A stretch of DNA of 24,308 bases from Myxococcales bacterium (GCA_007120915.1 SKMT01000105.1:1-24308), one strand, 5' to 3'. Numbered from the stretch's first letter, positions 7,035-14,527 are shown. Numbers and translations: made by a program. Notes: generated by a model not told the origin, from the letters alone.

Positions 7035-7444
7035 ACGTCCTGGTCGACACCGACGTCTGGGTCGATATAGCACTTCGGCGCAAAGAGCATTTCTCCGACT
7101 CCGCTGCCGCTGTCAATTTGCTGGGCCGCCCGGGCAACACCCCTTATGCGTCAGCCCACTCCGTGACCACCGTCTATTTTCTTGTGTCACGTGAACGAGA
7201 CCGCACAGCCGGCTTGCAAGCTGTCGAAGCACTGCTTCAACACGCTTCTGTCGCACCAGTGGATGGATCCGTCATCCATGACGCCACCGAATCCTCCTTC
7301 GACGACTTCGAAGACGCCGTCATCGAAAGCGCAGCGCGCCGCGCCGGACTCGACGCCATCATCACCCGCAACGTCTCCGACTTCGACGGATCGCGCCTGC
7401 CAGTGTACACCCCGACCGAGTTCATCTCCGCCTCCACGGTCTGA
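7031..7444 (+). CDS. PIN-domain ribonuclease toxin
   Basis: This 137-residue PIN-domain protein is probably a metal-dependent RNase of a type II toxin-antitoxin module. The acidic residues fit the fold: D6 in the opening MNVLVDTDVW strand, the D92-F-E-D95 block, and the TRN-x-x-DF motif with N114 and D117. The ending VYTPTEF is typical of the PIN_3-type toxins paired with DUF6364 antitoxins. The start overlaps the antitoxin stop by four bases, so the two are expected to be made together. All acidic positions seem present, so nothing suggests inactivation. A long heptamer array starts three bases after the stop. The RNA target cannot be inferred. Confidence 0.9.
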   Translation: MNVLVDTDVWVDIALRRKEHFSDSAAAVNLLGRPGNTPYASAHSVTTVYFLVSRERDRTAGLQAVEALLQHASVAPVDGSVIHDATESSFDDFEDAVIESAARRAGLDAIITRNVSDFDGSRLPVYTPTEFISASTV

Positions 7445-7447
7445 ACC

Positions 7448-7587
7448 CCCAGAGCCCAGCGCCCAGAGCCCACCACCCAGCACCCAGCACCCAGAGCCCA
7501 GCACCCAGAGCCCAGCGCCCAGAGCCCAGCGCCCAGAGCCCAGCCCCCAGCCCCCAGCGCCCACCACCGAACACCCAACACCTACCA
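7448..7587 (+). repeat. Long CCCAGMR heptamer array, 20 units
   Basis: Twenty units fill exactly 140 bases with no indel. The first sixteen are CCCAGAG, CCCAGCG, CCCAGCA or CCCAGCC, with one CCCACCA among them. The last four shift to CCCACCA, CCGAACA, CCCAACA and CCTACCA, the CCNAYCA form seen at 3873 and 14493. It begins three bases after the PIN toxin stop and ends 84 bases before the csaA start. Confidence 0.95.
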
Positions 7588-7671
7588 CCTGCCCCATTGA
7601 CTTTCCCCGCCCAATCCGCTCTTTTTTTCGCCGGACACTATCGCAGCCTTTTCTTCCGGCCCGGGGCCACC

Positions 7672-8010
7672 ATGAACACCGTCACCTTCCGCGATTTCGA
7701 AGCCATCGAGATGCGCGCCGGCACCATCACGCGCGTCGAACCCTTTCCCGAAGCCCACAAACCGGCCTACAAGATCTGGGTAGATCTGGGCGATGACCTC
7801 GGCGTGAAACAATCGAGCGCCCAGATCACCGAGTTGTACGACCCCGAAGAGCTGGTGGGCACCCAGGTGGTCTGTGTGGCCAACCTGCCTGCCAAACAGA
7901 TCGGCCCCTTCGAATCGGAAGTGCTCGTCACCGGCTTCTATCGCGAAGACGGCGCCGTTGTGCTCACTCAGCCGGAGTCGGAAGTTCCCAACGGTTCGCT
8001 ACTGGCCTGA
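7672..8010 (+). CDS. csaA: CsaA-like tRNA-binding-domain chaperone
   Basis: This 112-residue protein is a stand-alone OB-fold tRNA-binding domain of the CsaA type, proposed in other bacteria to act as a protein-export chaperone. Family features are FEAIEMRAGTITRVEPFPEA near the start, YKIWVDLGDDLGVKQSSAQIT in the middle, and the VVCVANLPAKQIGPFESEVLVTGF core. The length equals the usual 107-115. The ATG at 7672 is chosen because it begins the domain; longer frames run into repeat DNA. No clear Shine-Dalgarno is seen. The TGA at 8008-8010 is followed at once by the ATG of the exporter gene, which indicates cotranscription. Confidence 0.92.
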   Translation: MNTVTFRDFEAIEMRAGTITRVEPFPEAHKPAYKIWVDLGDDLGVKQSSAQITELYDPEELVGTQVVCVANLPAKQIGPFESEVLVTGFYREDGAVVLTQPESEVPNGSLLA

Positions 8011-9771
8011 ATGTCCGAGCCAACCCCCACCTCTCGACGACCATACCTCAAGCGCCTGATCGGGCTGGCGGTCCCGCACTGGAAGCCTCTTCTGGTGGCG
8101 ACGGTGTCGCTTCTGATCGCGTCGGGCATCGTACTTTTGTATCCGCAGGCAGCCCGGATCATCGTCGACGACGTGCTGGCTGACGCCGCCGACTACGACC
8201 TGACGGTGGTAGGACTGGTACTTCTGGGGCTGTTTCTGGTGCAGTCGTTTTTCGTGGGGCTTCGGCACTATCTGTTTTCCGTGGTTGGCGACCGCATCGT
8301 CGCCGATCTTCGAAAGGAGTTGTACCGGGCGATCATCGACCGGGAGATGGGGTTTTTCGACGCCAACCGCACCGGTGAGTTGACCAGCCGTCTGGCCAGC
8401 GACACCCAGCTTGTCCAGAACGCAGTGACCAACAACCTGTCGATGGCGCTTCGCTACGGCGTGCAGGCGATCGGCGGGCTGATCATTTTGTTTGTAACAA
8501 GCCTGCAGCTTTCGCTGGTGATGGCCGTGGTGCTTCCGGTGGTGCTGGTGGTGGCCATCGGCTACGGCCGGAAGGTCCGGCGACTGTCGCGCCGGGTACA
8601 GGACGCCATCGCCGACTCCACCTCCGTCGCCGAAGAGTCGATCGGCGGGATTCAGACTGTGCGCAGTTTCGGGCGAGAGCCCGTGGAGAAAGCACGCTAC
8701 GGTGAGGCCGTCGAAGAGTCGTTTCGGCTCGCGAAGTTCCGCGCCCTGCTGGGCGGGCTGTTCAGCGGCGGGGTCTCCTTTCTGGCCTACGCCACCATCG
8801 CCATCATCATCTGGTTCGGTGGCACGATGGTGTTGGACGGTGTGATGTCCGCCGGTGAGCTGACCGCCTACATTCTCTACGTGTTGTTCGTCGCCTTCTC
8901 GCTGGGAATCCTCAGCGGGCTGTGGACTGACTTTGCGAAGGCCGTCGGCGCCGCCGAGCGCGTCTTCGGGCTCATCGACGCCGGCACAGACGATGAGACC
9001 GACGCCGACGCCGGCGACATCGCACCCATCGCCGAGGGCATCGTTGAGTTCGACGGCGTCGACTTCGCCTACCCCACCCGCCCCGACCTGCCGGTGCTCC
9101 GAGATATCACCTTCCGCATCGACCCCGGCGAGCAGGTTGCCCTGGTCGGTGCCTCCGGAAGCGGGAAGACCACCATCGCCAACCTGCTGTCGCGGTTCTA
9201 CCCGCCCAACAGCGGCACCATTCGCATCGACGGCCGGGATCTGACCGATTACCCCGAACCCCGACTGCGCGACGCGGTGGGCATGGTCGCTCAAGAACCG
9301 CTGCTTTTTTCCGGATCTGTGGCCGACAACGTACGGGTGGGACGCGAAGACGCCGACGATGACGAAATCGTCGAGGCCCTCAAACTCGCCAACGCCTGGC
9401 AGTTCGTCGACGAATTTCCCGACGGCGTCGACACCCTCGTCGGCGAGCGCGGTGTGCAACTGTCGGGCGGCCAGAAACAGCGCGTCGCCATCGCCCGGGC
9501 GCTGGTCAAAGACCCGAAGGTTCTGATCCTCGACGAGGCCACCAGCGCCCTGGATGTCGAAAGCGAAGCGCTGGTGCAGGATGCGCTCGAAACATTGATG
9601 GAAGCGCGCACCACCCTCATCATCGCCCACAGACTCTCCACCGTCGCCGGCGCCGACCGAGTGCTCGTCGTCGACGACGGCCGCATCGTCGAGCGCGGTG
9701 CCCACCAGGAGTTGATCGACCAGGATGGCCTCTACGCAAAGCTGGTGCAGCTTCAGCTTCTCGAGGACTGA
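8011..9771 (+). CDS. ABC exporter, fused permease and ATPase (MsbA/ABCB type)
   Basis: This 586-residue half-transporter should work as a homodimer or heterodimer in the inner membrane, exporting a lipid, peptide or drug. About six transmembrane helices occupy residues 20-320. The ATPase has Walker A GASGSGKT (380-387), a Q-loop in VAQEPLLF, signature LSGGQ (484-488), Walker B LILDE (505-509) with the following D-loop SALD, and an H-loop in AHRLS. All residues needed for hydrolysis are present. An acidic stretch, DETDADAGD, links the permease to the ATPase. The gene starts on the base after the csaA stop and ends 32 bases before the GT-C-like gene, so the three probably share one mRNA. The substrate is not evident. 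Confidence 0.94.
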   Translation: MSEPTPTSRRPYLKRLIGLAVPHWKPLLVATVSLLIASGIVLLYPQAARIIVDDVLADAADYDLTVVGLVLLGLFLVQSFFVGLRHYLFSVVGDRIVADLRKELYRAIIDREMGFFDANRTGELTSRLASDTQLVQNAVTNNLSMALRYGVQAIGGLIILFVTSLQLSLVMAVVLPVVLVVAIGYGRKVRRLSRRVQDAIADSTSVAEESIGGIQTVRSFGREPVEKARYGEAVEESFRLAKFRALLGGLFSGGVSFLAYATIAIIIWFGGTMVLDGVMSAGELTAYILYVLFVAFSLGILSGLWTDFAKAVGAAERVFGLIDAGTDDETDADAGDIAPIAEGIVEFDGVDFAYPTRPDLPVLRDITFRIDPGEQVALVGASGSGKTTIANLLSRFYPPNSGTIRIDGRDLTDYPEPRLRDAVGMVAQEPLLFSGSVADNVRVGREDADDDEIVEALKLANAWQFVDEFPDGVDTLVGERGVQLSGGQKQRVAIARALVKDPKVLILDEATSALDVESEALVQDALETLMEARTTLIIAHRLSTVAGADRVLVVDDGRIVERGAHQELIDQDGLYAKLVQLQLLED

Positions 9772-9803
9772 CACTCCACGCCGGCGCCTTCTGCGATATC
9801 CCC

Positions 9804-11375
9804 ATGACCGAAGACGTTGAAACCACCGGGGGGGCACTGAACGCACTGGCCGAACACCGGTGGTATCTGGCGCTGTTCGCTCTGCTGGGACTGCTTCTCG
9901 CATACAGTTGGATGTCCACCGATGTGACCGCTCCCAACGAGCGAAGTCGCATCTACCTGACGATGTCCATCGTCGACTCCGGCTCCATCATCGTCGATGA
10001 CCAGGTCGACAAATTTGGGCTCCCCTTCGACATCGCTGAACGCGACGGCCACTACTACACCGACAAGGCCCCCGGCAGCAGCCTGCTGGCCGTGCCGCTA
10101 TTCTGGACGTACACGGCACTCGGCGGGGACACCACCTCCATCGAAGACCTGGTGTTGCTGGCGCGATTCGGTGTCATGCTGCCGATTACACTGGCTTCAC
10201 TGGTGCTGTTCTGGCTCATATTGACCAGGCTGGGGTTGAGCCGACGGCTGGCAGCGGCGATGACGGCAACGCTGGCGTTGGGCACCGTGCTGTTTCATTA
10301 CGGCACCGCATTCTACGGCCACACCATCGTGCTGTTGTGCACCCTGCTGGCGGTGTTTTGCATTTTCAAAAACCTGCAGCGCGACGGACCGTCAACGCTG
10401 CACTGGCCCTTGATCGCCGGTCTCGCTGCCGGCACCGCCTTCGCCGTGGAATATCAGGCGGTCATCGTCTTCGCCGCTGTCGCCCTGGGATTTCTGTCTG
10501 TCCCCGGACACCGCCGGGTCGGCCCCGTGGCTGCGCTGTGTGCGGGAGCGGCGCTGCCGGTGCTCATAGTATTTGCCTACCACACCGCCGCGTTCGGCCA
10601 TCCACTGACAACGAGCTACGACTTTCTGATTCACGACGCCCCGGTCGAACACCACGACGCCGGGTTGTGGGGGGTGAGTTTCATCCCATCGCTGGAGGCG
10701 ATCTACGGGCTGTTGTTCAGCCCCTCTCGGGGACTGCTGATGTGTGCACCGCTGGTATTGGTGGGGCTGGCGGGCATCCCGGCGCTGCTTCGCCGCTGCC
10801 GTTGGCTCGGCATTGTCACCGCTGTCTGCGCTGGAGGCTATCTGTGGATGGCCACCTCCGCTGACGACGTGTGGTTTGCCGGCTGGAGTTTTGGCCCCCG
10901 GCTTCTGATTCCCATGTTCGGGCTCGTCGCAATTGCCGGGGCCGTCGCCTACGACAAGCTGCGAACCCACCGCCCCTACATCGCGTCGGCGCTGCTCGGC
11001 ATTTTCGTGGCAGCTATCGGCTATGTCGTCTTCGTCACCGTGATGTTCCCGGAACTGCCGCCTACCGTCACCGCTCCTGCCCCAAGCGTCGCCGCCCCGC
11101 TGGCGATGATGGGAGCACCGTCGCCGAATCTGGGAATGTGGTTCGGGCTGAAACCGCTGGCGTCGCTGATTCCACTTGCCGTCGGCGTTATTGCTGTGGC
11201 CGCGTTCATTGTGGCAGCAGCATTTCCCGGCACGGAAAGCGGCAATGGGCGCCGCTGGGCCACCGTCATTGTCGCCGGGCTGGTGTTTACCGCCGTCGCC
11301 TGGGGATATCCTGAAAACGTCCCCGACGACCGGCTCGATGACTTCGTGGAGCGCCGCGCAGCCGCCCACCGCTGA
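9804..11375 (+). CDS. Polytopic membrane protein, GT-C glycosyltransferase-like
   Basis: This 523-residue protein has about 11-12 hydrophobic helices. An extended first loop contains NERSRIYLTMSIVDSG, then HYYTDKAPGSSLLAVP. That acidic, DKxPG-containing loop and a later LLFSPSRGLL segment resemble GT-C-fold (ArnT/PMT-like) glycosyltransferases, which use lipid-linked sugars at the outer face of the membrane. The assignment rests on motif memory; donor and acceptor are unknown. It is the third gene of the csaA-exporter run. The ATG at 9804 lacks a clear Shine-Dalgarno. Its stop lies in a 12-base palindrome shared with the stop of the converging lipoprotein gene. Confidence 0.72.
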   Translation: MTEDVETTGGALNALAEHRWYLALFALLGLLLAYSWMSTDVTAPNERSRIYLTMSIVDSGSIIVDDQVDKFGLPFDIAERDGHYYTDKAPGSSLLAVPLFWTYTALGGDTTSIEDLVLLARFGVMLPITLASLVLFWLILTRLGLSRRLAAAMTATLALGTVLFHYGTAFYGHTIVLLCTLLAVFCIFKNLQRDGPSTLHWPLIAGLAAGTAFAVEYQAVIVFAAVALGFLSVPGHRRVGPVAALCAGAALPVLIVFAYHTAAFGHPLTTSYDFLIHDAPVEHHDAGLWGVSFIPSLEAIYGLLFSPSRGLLMCAPLVLVGLAGIPALLRRCRWLGIVTAVCAGGYLWMATSADDVWFAGWSFGPRLLIPMFGLVAIAGAVAYDKLRTHRPYIASALLGIFVAAIGYVVFVTVMFPELPPTVTAPAPSVAAPLAMMGAPSPNLGMWFGLKPLASLIPLAVGVIAVAAFIVAAAFPGTESGNGRRWATVIVAGLVFTAVAWGYPENVPDDRLDDFVERRAAAHR

Positions 11376-11383
11376 CGCGTCAG
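11372..11383. other. 12-base perfect palindrome carrying both stop codons of convergent genes
   Basis: CTGACGCGTCAG is a perfect palindrome. Its left arm contains the TGA of the plus-strand GT-C-like gene (11373-11375) and its right arm, read on the minus strand, the TGA of the CAP lipoprotein gene (11380-11382). Only four bases separate the two coding regions, so no terminator fits between them. Confidence 0.85.
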
Positions 11384-12492
11384 AACCCACCGTCGTTCAT
11401 GCCCATCCCCGGCCCGCCGAACTTCTGGGTCCAGTAGTTGTGGTACATCCCCACCCCGAGGTCCTGGTAGTCCGGCTGCATGATGTTTGCGCAGTGGCCG
11501 TCGCTGTCCATCCAGCCCTGCATCACCTGCTCGGCGGTCTGACTTCCCATCGCCACGTTCTCGCCGGTCATCCGCTCGTCAGGCGAGTCCATGTAGTTGG
11601 TGTCAGCGATCCGCTCGGCGGGGGTTTCGCCGGTTTCGGGATGGTCGTGGAAGATGTCTCCCAGCTCCTCCTGATCCATGCTGTGCAGACGGGCCGCACA
11701 TCGTAGTTCCTCATCCATCTCGAGCGGGTCGACGGGATCGAAGCTTCCCTGCGTCCCGCAGTTCGCGCCCTCTGCGCGGTGCTGGTTCACCAACTGGAGC
11801 ACCTCTTCTTCCATCTCAGCAGCGTCGCTGTCCCATGGCCCAAGATGGGCGCATGCCTCCGAGGGGGGCGGGCCTTCGGCGCAATCATCGACCTGCTCTT
11901 CCGGTGTGGCTCGACACTCCTCGGCGAGCGCCACACAGCGCGCTTCTCCATCCATCAGATCCTCTTCGAGGCAGGCGTCTACACATCCCTCCTCGTTGAG
12001 TGAGCGCCCGTCGTCATCGGAGAACTGCTGGAAGCATCCCCGCTCGCCCAGCGGCGCGTAGATGCGCTCACAGGCCAGCTCGCAGATCCCCTCGTCATCA
12101 TCGGGCACTTCATCACCGGTGACATACGGCCCGTAGCAGGCGTCCACCAGGTCATCCGGGCTCGACTTGCACTCCGCAGAGGCCGCCACACAGCGCTGGC
12201 TGCCGTGCATCAGGTCGTCGTTCGCGCAGGCATCGACACATTCGTCTTCGGACAACCGGTCACCGCCGACGGTGAAACTCTGCTGGCATCCGTCGTCGCT
12301 GCGCGAGCTGTACACCCGCTCACAGGCCACCTCGCACACCCCTGCGTCGTCATCCGGCAGATCATCGGGATGAGCAAAACCGTCGTACTCCTCACTCAGC
12401 TCCAGCGGGTCATCGCCGCACCCGGTGGCCCCCACCGCGACCAAAACTGCTGCAATTGACAGGGCGACGACTGCTCTTCGGAGATGCTGCAT
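11380..12492 (-). CDS. Secreted lipoprotein: two 8-cysteine modules plus CAP/SCP domain
   Basis: The chosen ATG (12490-12492) gives 370 residues with a lipoprotein signal ending near C25 (VGATGC). An acidic linker leads to two tandem cysteine-rich modules. Module 1 has cysteines at 53, 57, 69, 85, 89, 101, 108 and 119; module 2 has them at 137, 141, 153, 170, 174, 186, 193 and 204. The offset is a constant 84-85 residues, a clear internal duplication. Residues from about 225 to 360 form a CAP domain: LVNQHRAE, LRCAARLHS, FHDHPETG, ERMTGENVAMG, and GHCANIMQPDYQDLGVG. Bacterial CAP proteins are extracellular with varied or unknown roles. A longer frame from 12585 is rejected because it would bury the signal peptide. 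The gene is convergent with the GT-C-like gene. Confidence 0.88.
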   Translation of the reverse strand: MQHLRRAVVALSIAAVLVAVGATGCGDDPLELSEEYDGFAHPDDLPDDDAGVCEVACERVYSSRSDDGCQQSFTVGGDRLSEDECVDACANDDLMHGSQRCVAASAECKSSPDDLVDACYGPYVTGDEVPDDDEGICELACERIYAPLGERGCFQQFSDDDGRSLNEEGCVDACLEEDLMDGEARCVALAEECRATPEEQVDDCAEGPPPSEACAHLGPWDSDAAEMEEEVLQLVNQHRAEGANCGTQGSFDPVDPLEMDEELRCAARLHSMDQEELGDIFHDHPETGETPAERIADTNYMDSPDERMTGENVAMGSQTAEQVMQGWMDSDGHCANIMQPDYQDLGVGMYHNYWTQKFGGPGMGMNDGGF

Positions 12493-12512
12493 CTGGTTCT
12501 CTGTGTTGGTGT

Positions 12513-12547
12513 AAAAAAACGGACTACTCCCCATTATCAGCGGGGAG
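12513..12547 (-). terminator. Possible terminator of the YrdC-fold gene
   Basis: On the minus strand, downstream of the YrdC-fold gene, CTCCCC and GGGGAG (12527-12547) can form a six-pair stem with a nine-base loop, followed seven bases later by a run of seven T (12513-12519). The gap between stem and T-run is longer than in a classical intrinsic terminator, so efficiency is doubtful. The element also sits just upstream of the CAP lipoprotein start. Confidence 0.3.
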
Positions 12548-12605
12548 CGCTCCTGCTTATCAGGGCAAAACCCGCCGTACGGCAAAGACGGACCGATCGT
12601 ACAAC

Positions 12606-13259
12606 TTAGCTTCCGTTGGCACCGGCGACCCGTTCGATCGCGTCTACCGACACCGCTCCATCGCGGACCACGTCGATATCATTTTTCTCCACATCGATCA
12701 CGGTCGAGCTGGGAACGGGATTCAGATCCCCGGCATCGACGAACATGTCGATACGCCCCATGAAATTGTGGCGCACCTGGGCCGCCGAGGTCTCACCGGA
12801 CTTGTTGCCCCGGTTGGCGCTGGAGACGAACACCGGAGAACCGAAGGACTCGACCACCTGCTTCGACAGCTTATTTTGTGGGACCCGAACTCCGAACTTC
12901 CCGGTGGCTTTCGTCAACTCCTTGACCACGTTGCGCGGAAGATTCTTGCTGGGAGGAAACCGGATCGTCAGCGGCGCCGGCCACAACTCCTTGGCCAGTG
13001 CACTGGCCATCGGGTCCACGTCATCGACGACTTTGTACAGATTGGAGATGGAGTCAATAAACAGAAGCGACGGCGCCTTGTGCACTCGCCGCTTCGACTG
13101 CAACAGCCGCATCACCGCATCTTCGTTCGTGACATCGGCAAACAGACGGTACGTCCCGTTGCAGGGCAGACAGGGCACCCCGCCCCGTTCGAGCACATTG
13201 ACAATCTCAGAGACGACACCCTGCGGCGATTCATTCGAATCCATCTTCACAATTTGCAT
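12606..13259 (-). CDS. YrdC/Sua5-fold protein, divergent threonylcarbamoyl-AMP synthase
   Basis: The 217-residue protein has the Sua5/YrdC/YciO fold, which in TsaC makes threonylcarbamoyl-AMP for tRNA t6A. Supporting motifs are the KRRVHKAPSLLF basic block, LWPAPLTIRFP, FGVRVP, the SSANRGNKSGE nucleotide-binding region, SSTVIDV and VVRDGAVS. The normally conserved PT(D/E)TVYGLG segment reads PCNGTYRLF, losing the Thr and the glycines, so this may be a YciO-like paralogue rather than the essential enzyme. The ATG at 13257-13259 is well supported by AGGAGG (13266-13271) six bases upstream, and an extended -10 lies about 46 bases before the start. It precedes the CAP lipoprotein gene on the same strand. 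Confidence 0.82.
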   Translation of the reverse strand: MQIVKMDSNESPQGVVSEIVNVLERGGVPCLPCNGTYRLFADVTNEDAVMRLLQSKRRVHKAPSLLFIDSISNLYKVVDDVDPMASALAKELWPAPLTIRFPPSKNLPRNVVKELTKATGKFGVRVPQNKLSKQVVESFGSPVFVSSANRGNKSGETSAAQVRHNFMGRIDMFVDAGDLNPVPSSTVIDVEKNDIDVVRDGAVSVDAIERVAGANGS

Positions 13260-13265
13260 CGGAAT

Positions 13266-13313
13266 CCTCCTGGCCAGGAGTAGGGGGAGTAAGCAACGGG
13301 CGCAATTATACCA
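13266..13313 (-). promoter_or_regulatory. Extended -10 promoter and strong Shine-Dalgarno for the YrdC-fold gene
   Basis: On the minus strand a perfect TATAAT (13305-13310) is preceded by TGG, giving the extended -10 form TGnTATAAT (13305-13313). The -35 region has no good TTGACA match, as is usual for extended -10 promoters. AGGAGG at 13266-13271 lies six bases before the ATG. The heptamer array at 13340-13444 begins about 27 bases upstream of the -10, so it would lie in the position of an upstream element. Confidence 0.6.
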
Positions 13314-13339
13314 GATTCCCGCTCCGATCTCATGCGGTT

Positions 13340-13444
13340 GGTTATTGGTTATTGGTTATTGGTTATTAGTTACTGGTTATTGGTTGGGGGCTGGGGGTTG
13401 GGGTGCGGTGGTGGTCTGTTGTGGGTGGTCGGTGGTTGGTGGTC
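13340..13444 (+). repeat. Graded heptamer array, 15 units in phase, GGTTATT to GGTGGTY
   Basis: Fifteen consecutive 7-base units keep phase. They are four GGTTATT, AGTTACT, GGTTATT, GGTTGGG, GGCTGGG, GGTTGGG, GTGCGGT, GGTGGTC, TGTTGTG, GGTGGTC, GGTGGTT and GGTGGTC. The unit thus drifts from an A/T-rich to a G-rich form without an indel. The final unit overlaps the TGA stop (13443-13445, minus strand) of the esterase gene. Reverse complements of the end units are the CCAATAA and CCACCGA forms seen elsewhere. Confidence 0.9.
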
Positions 13445-14465
13445 AGTCGAGTGCGAAGTCGAGGAGGAGATCGGGGAAGTCGTCGACCAGCGCCGGGACG
13501 TGGGAGCCGCCGTAGATGGTCCACAACTCGACGTCTGTTCCGTCGGGGCAACTGTTGTGGCTGCGGCGTTCGGTCTCGGTACCCATCACCAGTGTGTCGA
13601 GAGTGATGTAATCGTCGATGGAGCGGGAGGTCGAACAGTCGTTTCGCTTCGCCCACCGCCGGGTCACCACCAGCGCGGAGGGATAGGCGCCGAGCACGCC
13701 GTTGTAGTAGATGACCGCGTCGTGCGTGCCGTGGATATGCAGCACTGAGACATCACCGGAGGGATCGTCGCAACTGGACGCTGAGGAAAGGCCGGAGCCG
13801 GCAAGCCCGGCAATGCTGTCGATGCGATCACCGAACTCACAGGCCAGACGGTAGGCAAAAAACGATCCGTTGGAGTGACCCGCCAGATGGACCTGGTCGG
13901 GATCAGCGGCGGTCTCTTCGAGCAGTTCATCGAGCAGCGATTCGAAGTAACCGACGTCATCGGGGTTGGCGTCGTAGAAGTCGCAGCAGTAATCGGTGGC
14001 GTTCCAGAACTGCTGGCCCGACGCATCCGTGGTTCCCTCCGGGAGCACCAGAATGAAGTCGCGGTCATCCACACGGTCCGATAGCCCGAAGTACGCGTCC
14101 TGGGCGGAGGCATTCATGGTGTAGCTGTGAAGCAGAAACACCGCCGGGTAGCTGCGGTCGGGATCGTAGTCTTCGGGCAGAATTACCGCGGCGGGTCGGT
14201 CCTCGGAGCCGATGGTCAACTCGTGATCTACCGGTGGAGAGTCTCCCGCATCGGGCTCGATGCCCGTGTCGGGGGCCTGCCAGTCATCGGGGCCGGCAGA
14301 AGCATCGGGTGACACCGGTTCGGCATCGAGCTCACCGGCGTCAAACTGGGTGGGAGGCCCACCACTGTTAGGATAGAGCACCTCATCACCGGACTCACCA
14401 TCGGCCTGGATACAGCCCACCGCCGCCATAATCAGTACAGCAGTTGTGGCCATCAGTCGGTGCAT
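13443..14465 (-). CDS. Lipoprotein esterase, PHB depolymerase / LpqC family
   Basis: This 340-residue secreted alpha/beta hydrolase probably cleaves polyester or feruloyl-type esters outside the inner membrane. A lipoprotein signal ends near C18 (MAAVGC), and an Asp/Pro-rich linker of about 60 residues follows. The catalytic domain shows VFLLHSYTMNAS as the oxyanion region, the nucleophile elbow GHSNG with S198, the acid in HGTHDAV (D249) and the base in GGSHVP (H322). The paired cysteines in the WNATDYCCDF block match COG3509 esterases. The ATG at 14463-14465 has only a weak Shine-Dalgarno. The 3' end meets the heptamer array at 13340-13444. Whether the substrate is polyhydroxybutyrate or a plant ester cannot be told. 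Confidence 0.88.
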   Translation of the reverse strand: MHRLMATTAVLIMAAVGCIQADGESGDEVLYPNSGGPPTQFDAGELDAEPVSPDASAGPDDWQAPDTGIEPDAGDSPPVDHELTIGSEDRPAAVILPEDYDPDRSYPAVFLLHSYTMNASAQDAYFGLSDRVDDRDFILVLPEGTTDASGQQFWNATDYCCDFYDANPDDVGYFESLLDELLEETAADPDQVHLAGHSNGSFFAYRLACEFGDRIDSIAGLAGSGLSSASSCDDPSGDVSVLHIHGTHDAVIYYNGVLGAYPSALVVTRRWAKRNDCSTSRSIDDYITLDTLVMGTETERRSHNSCPDGTDVELWTIYGGSHVPALVDDFPDLLLDFALD

Positions 14466-14492
14466 AGGTTCGTCTCATCAGGGTCAGCACAA

Positions 14493-14527
14493 CCTATCAC
14501 CCACCACCCACCACCGACCACCTACCA
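14493..14527 (+). repeat. CCNAYCA heptamer array, 5 units, containing the M20 stop codon
   Basis: Five units in phase are CCTATCA, CCCACCA twice, CCGACCA and CCTACCA. The last unit encodes, on the minus strand, the final Trp codon and TAG stop (14522-14524) of the M20 peptidase gene. The array fills most of the 56-base gap between that gene and the esterase start. Confidence 0.88.

Noticed and set aside
7448..7587. CRISPR array
   Set aside because: Units are 7 bases with no spacers and there are no cas genes nearby.
7999..9903. A 634-residue minus-strand open frame opposite the ABC exporter
   Set aside because: The exporter on the other strand has every ABC motif. The antisense protein is Gly/Gln/Asp-rich with no recognisable domain.
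10392..11390. A 332-residue minus-strand frame opposite the GT-C-like gene
   Set aside because: Composition is that of a shadow frame, and it overlaps a protein with clear membrane helices.
12493..12585. Longer N-terminus for the CAP lipoprotein starting at 12585
   Set aside because: It would put 31 residues before a good lipoprotein signal peptide, and it covers the candidate terminator hairpin.
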